Source of the DNA: Plutella xylostella
Taxonomy: Eukaryota; Arthropoda; Insecta; Lepidoptera; Plutellidae
NCBI RefSeq assembly: GCF_932276165.1
Contig: NC_064006.1
Coordinates: 6,772,501 to 6,836,500 of the forward strand
DNA: 64,000 nucleotides
Reading direction: 5' to 3'
In this document: piece after piece, positions 33,201-45,200 of the stretch
Position numbering within the stretch: the stretch's first letter is position 1
How the letters are laid out: each line of letters begins with the position of its first letter
Program-made: the position numbers and the translations under genes
The notes under the pieces: model-generated
Databases searched by the model: none
The model's input: only the letters and a program-made list of their open reading frames with translations
Told to the model about the DNA's origin: nothing

Positions 33201-36200
33201 CCTTTAATCAGAGCAAACTCATTACATCGGACATATTGTGGATGAATAAAATGTAGGCATAAAATGAAAAAGCAGTAGAGGATGGGGGCCCCTGGAGGCC
33301 CGGGGCCCCAAGCACGTGCTTGTTGTGCTTATACGTTAATCCGCCACTGTGTGTGGGCCGTGCTTATTTGTTTCGTAGTAAATTATATTAGATAAGTTTA
33401 AGTTATTATTACCGGGAAGGTCAAGAAAATGTTTATTGATGTCATCTGGATTACTGAAATATTCTGGGAGATCGCTGTTATTGTGACTGCGTAGTAAAGT
33501 TTGTTTCAAGTTTTTCCATAAAGCAGATAGGTGTGTGAAGTTAGCAGCCTAAAGTTAGCAGCCTTTGAATAGCCGACCAAATTAAGATGGTCACTTCAGT
33601 CATTGCATACTTTATCAATTAAAACACGTAAAAAGCCCCAAAACATTGGAATAACAATGCTAGGTATTCATATAAACACTATAATATGTTCTAAAATAAA
33701 TAAATACTAAAAAATACGACGTTTACTTACCGACGCCCTTGTTGGTTTAATGGATATTTTGTATGGGGGCACCAAGATGGCATAGACCTGCCAGCATCTC
33801 ACCTGGTTTATTATGTGTGTTGACTCATTAGAAAACACTGACAGAAGTTTCATCAACATTGAAACGGTATAGCAGGTGTCCAGGAGCCAATTTCTTACAG
33901 ATTTTGGGTGAAAAATTTACAATATTTGACGAATATTCAAGTTTTCAGGTAGAACCTGAAAGAATTCAGCTACAAATGATAGTTCATATGAAAGGTATTA
34001 TTAATACCTAGAAACGGTTTTCAGCAATTTCAGATTAAATCACTTTTGGTGAATATTCAAGGTGAAGATCAGAAAATAAAAGTTAGCAGCCCAAGATTAC
34101 CATTTTGTATGGGGGCACCAAGATGCCATAGACCTGCCAGAACCTCACCTGGTTTTTTATGTGTGTTGACTCATTATAAAACACTGACAGAAGTTACATC
34201 AACATTGAAACGGTATAGCAGGTGTCCAGGAGCCACTTTCTGACAGATTTTGGGTAAAAAATCACAATATTTCACGAATATTCAAGTTTGCAGGTGGAAC
34301 CTGAAGGAATTCAGATGCAAATGATAGTTCATATGTAAGGTATTATTAATACCTAGAAACAGTTTTCAGCAATTTCAGATTAAATGACTTTTGGTGAATA
34401 TTCAAGGGGAAGATCAGAAAATAAAAGTTAGCAGCCCAAGATTACCATTTTGTATGGGGGCACCAAGATGCCATAGACCTGCCAGAACTTCACTTAGTTT
34501 TTTATGTGTGTTGACTCATTATAAAACACTGACCGAAGTTTCATCAACATTGAAACGGTATAGCAGGTGTCCAGGAGCCACTTTCTGACAGATTTTGGGT
34601 AAAAAATCACTATATTTCACGAATAAACAAGTTTGCAGGTGGAACCTGAAGGAATTCAGCTGCAAATGATAGTTCATATGAAAGGTATTATTAATACCTA
34701 GAAACGGTTTTCAGCAATTTCAGATTAAATCACTTTTGGTGAATATTAAAGGTGAAGATCAGAAAAAAAAAGTTAGCAGCCCAAGATTACCATTTTGTAT
34801 GGGGGTACCAAGATGCCATAGACCTGCCAGAATCTCACCTGGTTTATTATGTGTGTTGACTCATTATAAAACACTGACAGAAGTTTCATCAACATTGAAA
34901 CGGTATAGCAGGTGTCCAGGAGCCACTTTCTGACAGATTTTGGGTAAAAAATCACTATATTTCACGAATAAACAAGTTTGCAGGTTGAACCTGAAGGAAT
35001 TCAGCTGCAAGTGATAGTTCATATGAAAGGTATTATTTATACCTAGCAACAGTTTTCAGCAATTTCAGATTAAATGACTTTTGGTGAATATTCAAGGGGA
35101 AGATCAGAAAATAAAAGTTAGCAGCCCAAGATTACCATTTTGTATGGGGGCACCAAGATGCCATAGACCTGCCAGAACCTCACCTGGTTTTTTATGTGTG
35201 TTAACTCATTATAAAACACTGACAGAAGTAACATCAACATTGAAACGGTATAGCAGGTGTCCAGGAGCCACTTTCTGACAGATTTTGGGTAAAAAATCAC
35301 AATATTTCACGAATATTCAAGTTTGCAGGTGGAACCTGAAGGAATTCAGCTGCAAATGATAGTTCATATGTAAGGTATTATTAAAACCTAGAAACGGTTT
35401 TCAGCAATTTCAGATTAAATGACTTTTGGTGAATATTCAAGGGGAAGATCAGAAAATAAAAGTTAGCAGCCCAAGATTACCATTTTGTATGGGGGCACCA
35501 AGATGCCACAGACCTGCCAGAATCTTACCTGGTTTTTTATGTGTGTTGACTCATTATAAAACACTGACAGAAGTTTCATCAACATTGAAACGGTATAGCA
35601 GGTGTCCAGGAGCAACTTTCGGACAGATTTTGGGTAAAAATTGACAATATTTCACGAATATTCAAGTTTGCAGGTGGAACCTGAAGGAAATCAGCTGCAA
35701 ATGATAGTTCATATGAAAGGTACTATTAATACCTAGAAACTGTTTTCAGCAATTTCACATTAAATGACTTTTGGTGAATACTCAAGGGGAAGATCAGAAA
35801 ATAAAAGTTAGCAGCCCAAGATTACCATTTTGTATGGGGGCACCAAGATGCCATAGACCTGCCAGAACTTCACTTAGTTTTTTTATGTGTGTTGACTCAT
35901 TATAAAACACTGACAGAAATTTCATCAACATTGAAACGGTATAGCAGGTGTCCAGGAGCCACTTTCTGACAGATTTTGGGTAAAAAATCACTATATTTCA
36001 CGAATAAACAAATTTGCAGGTGGAACCTGAAGGAATTCAGCTGCAAATGATAGTTCATATGAAAGGTATTATTAATACCTAGAAATAGTTTTCAGCAATT
36101 TCAGATTAAATGACTTTTGGTGAATATTCAAGGTGAAGATCAGAAAATAAAAGTTAGCAGCCCAAGATTACCATTTTGTATGGGGGCACCAAGATGCCAT

Positions 36201-39200
36201 AGACCTGCCAGAACCTCACCTGGTTTTATGTGTGTTGACTCATTATAAAACACTGACAGAAGTTACATCAACATTGAAACGGTATAGCAGGTGTCCAGGA
36301 GCCACTTTCTGACAGATTTTGGGTAAAAAATCACAATATTTCACGAATATTCAAGTTTGCAGGTGGAACCTGAAGGAATTCAGCTGCAAATGATAGTTCA
36401 TATGTAAGGTATTATTAAAACCTAGAAACGGTTTTCAGCAATTTCAGATTAAATGACTTTTGGTGAATATTCAAGGGGAAGATCAGAAAATAAAAGTTAG
36501 CAGCCCAAGATTACCATTTTGTATGGGGGCACCAAGATGCCACAGACCTGCCAGAATCTCACCTGTTTTTTTATGTGTGTTGACTCATTATAAAACACTG
36601 ACAGAAGTTTCATCAACATTGAAACGGTATAGCAGGTGTCCAGGAGCAACTTTCTGACAGATTTTGGGTAAAAATTGTCAATATTTCACGAATATTCAAG
36701 TTTGCAGGTGGAACCTGAAGGAATTCAGCTGCAAATGATAGTTCATATGAAAGGTATTATTAATACCTAGAAACGATTTTCAGCAATTTCAGATTAAATG
36801 ACTTTTGGTGAATATTCAAGGGGAAGATCAGAAAATAAAAGTTAGCAGCCCAAGATTAACATTTTGTATGGGGGCACTAACATTTTGTATGGGGGCACCA
36901 AGATGCCATAGACCTGCCAGCATCTTACCTAGTTTATAATGTGTGTTGACTCATTATAAAACACTGACAGAAGTTTTATCAACATTGAAACGGTATAGCA
37001 GGTGTCCAGGAGCAACTTTCTGACAGATTTCGGGTAAAAAATGATTTTTTGTACTTACGACAAAAAATCTGTACTTATAGAAAAGGACAATACTCTTATC
37101 AGTATCACAAAAGGTCATCTTTTCAGCCTTACTCTTTCCGCCATACAATACGCATGACGCATGACGCAGGTGTGAGCATTTGATGGCATGCCGACTAGTG
37201 TTATTTTATAGTTGGGAACCCATTTACCTACCTGCCTAAAACAATGAGTTCATCACACCACAACAATAGAATCTCTTAACTTATTACCTGTTGCGAACCT
37301 AAAGAATTGATTATTGTTATTTTTTTGTGCGTTAGTATACAGAATATTTTTTTACCTTTCATCATAAACCGACTTGCAAAAGTTTTTATTGACAAGACGT
37401 TCAACTGGCAAAATAATGCTATTGTCTCTCATATTATGTTATTGCGATTCAATGTATCTTGAGTTTAATTTTTGTTTTCTTACCAGTGCATGAAAAGTAA
37501 TTTATTCTGAAATTGCTGAAAACTTTTTCTAGGTATAAATAATACCTTTCATATGAACTATCATTTGCAGCTGATTTCCTTCAGGTTCCACCTGCAAACT
37601 TGAATATTCGTGAAATATTGTAAATTTTTCACCCAAAATCTGTCAGAAAGTGGCTCCTGGACACCTGCTATACCATTTCAATGTTGATGAAACTTCTGTC
37701 AGTGTTTTATAATGAGTAAACACACATAATAAACCAGGTGAGATGCTGGCAGGTCTATGGCATCTTGGTGCCCCCATACAAAATGGTAATCTTGGGCTGC
37801 TAACTTTTATTTTCTGATCTTCCCCTTGAATATTCACCAAAAGTCATTTAATCTGAAATTGCTGAAAACCATTTCCAGGTATTAATAATACCTTACATAT
37901 GAACTATAATTTGCAGCTGATTTCCTTCAGGTTCCACCTGCAAACTTGAATATTCGTGAAATATTGTAAATTTTTACCCAAAATCTGTCTGAAAGTGGCT
38001 CCTGGACACCTGCTATACCGTTTCAATGTTGATGAAACTTCTGTCAGTGTTTTATAATGAGTCAACACACATAATAGTCCAGGTGAGATTCTGGCAGGTC
38101 TATGGCATCTTGGTGCCCCCATACAAAATGCTAATCTTGGGCTGCTAACTTTTATTTTCTGATCTTCCCCTTGAATATTCACCAAAAGTCATTTAATCTG
38201 AAATTGCTGAAAACCGTTTCTAGGTATAAATAAAACCTTTCATATGAACTATCATTTGCAGCTGAATTCCTTCAGGTTCCACCTGCATACTTGATTATTC
38301 GTGAAATATTGTGATTTTTTACCCAAAATCTGTCAGAAAGTGGCTCCTGGACACCTGCTATACCGTTTCAATGTTGATGAAACTTCTGTCTGTGTTTTAT
38401 AATGAGTCAACACACATAAAAAACTAAGTGAAGTTCTGGCAGGTCTATGGCATCTTGGTGCCCCCATACAAAATGGTAATCTTGGGCTGCTAACTTTTAT
38501 TTTCTGATCTTCCCCTTGAATATTCACCAAAAGTCATTTAATCTAAAATTGCTGAAAACAGTTTCTAGGTATTAATAATACCTTTCGTATGAACTATCAT
38601 TTGCAGCAGATTTTCTTCAGGTTCCACCTGCAAACTTGAATATTCGTGAAATATTGACAATTTTTACCCTAAATCTGTGAGAAAGTGGCTCCTGGACACC
38701 TGCTATACCGTTTCAATGTTGATGAAACTTCTGTCAGTGTTTTATAATGAGTCAACACACATAAAAAACCAGGTGAGATTCTGGCAGGTCTATGGCATCT
38801 TGGTGCCCCCATACAAAATGGTAATCTTGGGCTGCTAACTTTTATTTTCTGATCTTCCCCTTGAATATTCACCAATAGTCATTTAATCTGAAATTGCTGA
38901 AAACAGTTTCTAGGTAATAATAATACCTTTCATATGAACTATCATTTGCAGCTGAATTCTTTATCAACATTTTTACTAAATTTTTACTAACTTTTCTTTT
39001 CCACCTGCAAACTTGAATATTCGTGAAATATTGACAATTTTTAACCAAAATCTGTCAGAAAGTGGCTCCTGGACACCTGCTATACCGTTTCAATGTTGAT
39101 GAAACTTCTGTCAGTGTTTTATAATGAGTCAACACACATAAAAAACCAGGTGAGGTTCTGGCAGGTCTATGGCATCTTGGTGCCCCCATACAAAATGGTA

Positions 39201-42200
39201 ATCTTGGGCTGCTAACTTTTATTTTCTGATCTTCCCCTTGAATATTCACCAAAAGTCATTTAATCTGAATTTGCTGAAAACCGTTCCTAGGTATTAATAA
39301 TACCTTTCATATGAACTATCATTTGCAGCTGATTTTCTTCAGGTTCCACCTGCAAACTTGAATTTTCGTGAAATATTGTGATTTTTTACCCAAAATCTGT
39401 CAGAAAGTGGCTCCTGGACACCTGCTATACCGTTTCAATGTTTATGAAACTTCTGTCAGTGTTTTCTAATAAGTCAACACACATAATAAACCAGGTAAGA
39501 TGCTGGCAGGTCTATGCCATCTTGGTGCCCCCATACAAAATATCCATTAACCAACAAGGGCATCAGTAAGTAAACGTCGTATTTTTTAGTATTTATTTAT
39601 TTTAGGACATATTATAGTGTTTATATGAATACCTAGCATTGTTATTCCAATGTTTTTGGGGCTTTTTACGTGTTTTAATTGATAAAGTATGCAATGACTG
39701 AAGTGAACATCTTAATTTGGTCGGCTATTCAAAGGCTGCTAACTTTAGGCTGCTAACTTCACGCAGGTAAAGCAGATGAGTTTTTTATATTATTATTTAT
39801 GTTGGACTGATAGTAAGCTCGTTTTTCATTGTGAATAACGGCTATAACTAAACATTTCAAGTCCTTATAGTACTTTTTGTTTGAGTCGGTGCTTGAGGTA
39901 CGAAACTTATGGTAAGCAGCGTCTCTCAAGCTCATCATGTACTTCACGTTGTCGGTTATCCAAGGGTAGCTAAATTTCTTCACCCGTACGGTTCGCTCGG
40001 GAGCATGGAGGTCAAATAACTTAATGATGCAGTCATTAAACTCATTTACCATTTCATCAACATCTTGTAGATTTTTTATATTTTCCCAGTGAATGGAGTT
40101 TAGGTCGCTATTAAATTGATCCATGATAATATTTTTTAATGGCCGATATGTAATCCACTGAGGAGTTGGTTTCGGTTTTTTTATGTTGAGCTCTGCGGTT
40201 ATGAATGCATGTTTACCTAGCGCTGGAATATGTTCTACATTCAAACTTCTAAGTGCGGTGTCAGCGCACACGACGTCTATCAATGTCTCACTACTGTCGG
40301 TGAAATGTGTTGGCTCCGTTACCAATTGAGTAAGACCCATACTATTTACGAAGTCATGGAGTTGCCGCGCCTTGCTTTCATTTAGGTAACCATGTAAAAT
40401 ATTAATATTAAAATCCCCAAGTAAAATGGTCTGGTCGTACCCTACAAATGACGTTAGAGAATCCGTCAGCGCATCAAAAAAAGCATTGCAGTCTTGCCAC
40501 TGGGGTCGATATGCAATACCGATCAGTAGTTTAATTGTATTCACGGTACAAGTCAGCCACATTTGTTCTATACCTGTCGCGGCGGGATGAGTACGGAACC
40601 GAGCCTTGATACCGGTTTTCACATAAAAACCTACACCTCCACCGCGCTCGCGCTGGCCGCGGGGTCGCGGCGTGTGCCGCAGCCTGTAGCCCGGGATGAC
40701 GGGGGCTCGATCGTCCTCAGACGGCCTCAGCCAAGTTTCACAGATAGCACAGATATCCACGTCATAGCGGAGTACAGTGGCTATAAGCTCGTCATGTCCG
40801 GTACCTAACGAACCCGCGTTAAAGAGACCAATAGATAAAGATTTCGTTTTATTTAACATTTTTTATAAAAAAATAAAACAATACCATTGGAAAATGTAGG
40901 CATGATAGGCATCAATATGTATTTTGCTCAAGTACTGTACAGACAGATACAATGATAATTATAATAAATAACTGGATATGGTTTCTGAAGTTTACATGAG
41001 GTGTAATAATTAGTTGTACATAGTACGTATAGGTATATAATTGTATATGCTATAAGGATAGGTGTGAGTTTGTGTTTTGTGTAAATAGTAGTAAATAGTA
41101 GTAAGTTTAGGTATGTATGTGTATATTTCATGGCGCTGTAGGAATGTGACTTGTACAATGAGCATATTATTATGAAACAATGATAAGTTAAGAACCAATC
41201 TATGAGTGACAAAACAATTAATACTGAGGTGGTTTTCGACTTGTGAAACAATGGCTTGAAGTTCAAACAAATTAGTAAGCAGTTTAAAATTAAGTTATTA
41301 TCAATCTTAATGGTGGCAAAAACAAATACACTTAAAACAAGAAATAACGAGTGATCGATAGCGCTTTTATGAGTTTGATGGAACACCAAACACACGAGCA
41401 ATGTCATCCACGGTGCGTATCCATTGACGGGGCGAGTCCTGGCACTTTCGCGCGTATATACGGCCTTTTTTGGTCCAGGTGAATCTCCAGGACTGGCTTC
41501 GCCCTGCCTCCCGTACTTGCCGAAATAAGTACCGATTGTTTTTTGTCAACCGTTCGTTGATGTAGATGGGGCGCGGCGCAGAGGACTGGCCGAGGTCGGC
41601 CGAAGTGGCTCCGCGACGGATGCGCGCCGCGGTCATCAGGTCGTCCTTGAGCGCGCGGCGCGTAAGTCGCACCACTAGTGGCCTCGGCCGGCCCGCCCCC
41701 GCGCCCGAGCCCTCCCCGCCCTCGCCCGGCGCCCGGCTCCAACGGTTCCTAGCACCGACCCGCTCGGCACTCACCACATCGGACTCACGAAGACTAACTC
41801 CAAGTTTATTGGCCACTGACAAAATGAGGTGCATTGGGTTTTCCCCGCTCTCTTCTGGAAGGTTGGAGACCTCGACGTCATTCTCGAGCATCTCCTGGTC
41901 CTTTTCATTCAACTCCAGCCGTAGTTCAGCTATGATGGACTCGAGTCGCGAGCCCGTTCCATCCGTGAGCCGCTGCTCCAACTGGTCAACTCGCGAGTCC
42001 AAAGCATTCAGACGCTGATCCGTTGCTAAGAAGGAGTTTTTAAGCTCCTGCACTTCACTACGGAACACCTTGATCTCCTCTCGGGCGGCGGTTAGCTCCT
42101 GACGAAAGAGTCTAATCTCGAGCCCGAGCTCCACCTTAAACTCCTCGGTGGTGTCGTTCGCGGTGGAGTTAAGCTGGTCGTCAGGCGCGACCACCTCGGG

Positions 42201-45200
42201 CAGCTCCTGGCAGCTCATCCGATCTGCTGCGGGTACTTCGGCGGTGAGAGTGGGCGCAGGGTGTTTGGATGCACACGACGGACACACCCAAGTAGCCGGA
42301 TCTTGCTGACCCTCCTTCACGCAGTATGGGTGATACACCGTTGCGCATTTTGTGCATTTAGTACACTTAATTATATCGGCACGGGCCACGAATTTTTTAC
42401 ATCCCCCACATTTATTCATTATAACTAAGGAATGTGCTGGCGTGTGGTCAATAACTAAAGGTGGATGTAGTAGTTTACGTAGATCACTGTAGATGTCACT
42501 AGCGTAGGTTGCGATATAGGGGTCCCTAGGTGGCGCTGTAAATGATTTTTTGTTTAAGTATTGTGTTGGATAGTAGGGTAAACAAACGTAAAGGGTTGTG
42601 CAGAGTACCCACTTATGTAAACACCGTATCACCAAGGTACTTCGTAAAACACTTATAATCACACGTTAAAACAGCAATGTGCACCGAGATAACGATTGAT
42701 ACACGTATTCGTTGTAAGACGAAACTTTTTATAAACTTTTTATCACTGATTACTCGCTGTTTTATTTTTAATCTCGATATCATGTACACCCGTATAGCGA
42801 CTCGGATCCGTTCGTGACGTCACTGCAATTACGTCTCACGTTAGTAATTACCATATTGTCTCAGCTCGCTATGGGCGTTGAATCATTTATCTTTTAAGTT
42901 AAACATACTTACCTATTTATTAACTAATCGTGCAGTATTGCTGTGGTGAGATTTGGTCGGTGATTTGGTGATTCGACCTGAGAAAGTACCTAGTTACTTT
43001 ATGTTGAATAATTTACGGCTGTAATATTGAAGTGTAGTTAATATTATTGTGAATTTAAATGGCGGTTGGTTTAGTCACTTTGTAACTTCGATTTCTTAGT
43101 AACTATAGCTTTTTGATTAAAGATAACTGGTTAATTTCATAGTAAATATTATACTTATAATACGGGATAAAGTTTTATTTGAATAAATTTCAGGAGTTAG
43201 TAAATATTGACGTTATAAAGTGAGGTGATATTCATAACCGACCATCGAGTTCGGTATTGTTGCGTTGTTTATTGTTTAAGATTGTAATATGGCTTTGAGA
43301 GCATCGTTTTCGGTATTTAAAGTAAAACTTCAATGGCTTATTGACAGTGCTGACTTGCTGGATCGACCTGAACATGTCAACCGTGTCTCTGTTCGACTGT
43401 TAACAGTTAATACGGAATTTACGAGTTTAGAAGCTTCATATCAACGAATAATTGAACTCGCGGACCCGGAAAATAGTTCGGAAAATCAAATTTTAGAAGC
43501 GGCACGTAAGGAGTATTTGAGGGCATTAGAAGCTTTTGACAAATTAATGTATGAAAAATTAAAACAACGCCGGAGCACGAGCGGTTCCACGGACGAGTCG
43601 GAGCCGCGGTCAGACGGACACAGGTTCGACTCAGAGGCTTTGGTGTCGAGATTACCTACCCTGCAGTTACCTATTTTTACGGGTGATTTGGATCAATGGG
43701 TCGGATTTAATAATTTATTTGACAGCTTGGTAGATAATCGTACGGATTTGTCACCCTCACAGAAACTAGCTTATTTAATGTCATGCATTTCTGGTGAGGC
43801 TCGCGGGCTAATTCAACATATTAAAATATCGGATCCTGGTTATAAAACAGCTCGTGACCTTTTGATGCGGAGATACCAAAATTCCCGCCATCTAGCGGAC
43901 GTTCATGTCGGTCAAATTATGAACTTGCCAATTATTTCGTCAAATTTAATCGGATTGCGATCGCAATTTTTAAATCCATTAATTATGGCAACAAACTCGC
44001 TGGAACGTTTGGGATTCCCTGTAGCTGAATGGTCCTTTTTGCTACTGTATATTGCTAGTACTAAATTGCCGCCATCAATTAAAACTCGGTTCGAACAAAA
44101 ATACGGTACGGAAACAGATGTTATACTAACATTCTCGGAGTTGGTAGAATTTTTAGAAACAGAATGTCGGTTATTGGAGAGTACCAAGAGAGAATTTGTT
44201 TCTCATAATAATCGCGATCTTCACTGAAAACATACCTCAGTGTCTGAAAACAAAAGTTTTCAATCAGTGCGTGTTGCCAGTGATGACTTACGGAGCCGAG
44301 ACGTGGTGCTTCACCAAAGGGCTTATCCACAAGCTCAGAGTTGCTCAGCGTGCTATGGAAAGGGCTATGTTAGGCGTGTCCCTGCGAGATAGGATTCGTA
44401 ATGAAGAAATCCGCAGGAGAACTAAAGTTACCGACATAGCCAAAAGGATTAGCACGCTGAAATGGCAATGGGCTGGCCACGTAGCCCGCAGAGCCGACGA
44501 CCGCTGGAGTAGAAAGGTTCTGGAGTGGAGACCCCGTGTCGGCAAACGGCGTGTCGGTCGCCCCCCAACCCGTTGGTCTGATGATCTGCGGAAGGTAGCG
44601 GGAAGCCGCTGGATGCAGATGGCGGGTGACCGTTTGGGGTGGCGATCGTTAGGAGAGGCCTATGTCCAACAGTGGACTACGGAAGGCTGAGAGAGAGAGA
44701 GAGAATAATCGCGAGGACCAGCGCCCTCCACGGCGCCACCAAAATTATGCGGTTGCGGCAGCGCAAGTCCCGTGCTGCGCTTACTGTGGTGAGTCGTCGC
44801 ACTCGGTGTTGAATAGATGTTCACGGTTCAGGGAACTTACACCCGTAGCTCGGAAGGAATTTGTTACTCGGAAGCGGCTATGTTATTTCTGTTTGGCTAG
44901 TCATCACTACCGTGACTGCCGCCAGGTGCCGCAATGCGATGGATGTGGTAGCCAGAAGCACCATCCATTGCTGTGTTTCAATCGGGTAGGCACTGCACAG
45001 CCTCGTGTGAATAATGGTACATCGGACAGACGCTCGCCGCCGCGTGCGGGCGGGAGCGCGGAGTTTTATCGTCGCGGCGGCGGCGGGAATCGAACCCGTT
45101 CACCTCGGATGTCACCGGCTCGCGCCGCGTCCCCGGAGCGTCGGAGGAACGACCAGTGGAGCCCGCGTCGTGTGGCTCAAGCGGGCGGCAACGGTTATTC

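Larger units (their letters stand above)
33529..39767. mobile_element. Giant foldback element, MULE-like, built of 345-bp tandem units
   Basis: 6239 bp flanked by the 10-bp duplication TAAAGCAGAT (33519-33528, 39768-39777). Terminal inverted repeats of about 250 bp (tips GAAGTTAGCAGCCTAAAG...) lead into tandem 345-bp units: ten in + orientation (about 33740-37040) and six in - orientation (about 37500-39560), around a unique centre (37040-37500). The whole element is a near-palindrome. The duplication length and foldback form suggest a Mutator-like (MULE) mobiliser, but no transposase is encoded, so the class is inference. Confidence 0.88.
29500..42890 (-). mobile_element. Jockey/CR1-type LINE, interrupted by a hAT element and a foldback
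   Basis: Minus-strand element whose parts appear in order from right to left: ORF1 (41367-42419), ORF2 endonuclease (39768-40859), ORF2 middle (33358-33518) and ORF2 reverse transcriptase (29694-31285). The two breaks in ORF2 are exactly explained by the foldback (10-bp duplication) and the hAT element (8-bp duplication). Apart from these, the coding parts are open. The 5' end (somewhere between 42670 and 42890) and 3' end are not fixed, and I could not find a convincing target duplication. Confidence 0.85.

Noticed and set aside
34046..39252. Recurrent 65-codon ORFs (about one per 345-bp unit, both arms)
   Set aside because: They recur because the DNA unit recurs. They start at TTG codons, show no family features, and the opposite strand holds equally regular ORFs. 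There is no sign of protein-level constraint.
33740..39560. CRISPR-like array
   Set aside because: Units are contiguous 345-bp repeats without spacers, arranged in opposing arms in a eukaryotic genome with introns. The same reasoning excludes 49721-52027.
40928..41407. 159-codon minus-strand ORF downstream of LINE ORF1
   Set aside because: Low-complexity Ile/Tyr/Leu/His-rich translation of AT-rich LINE spacer, without motifs; it lies between ORF1 and ORF2.
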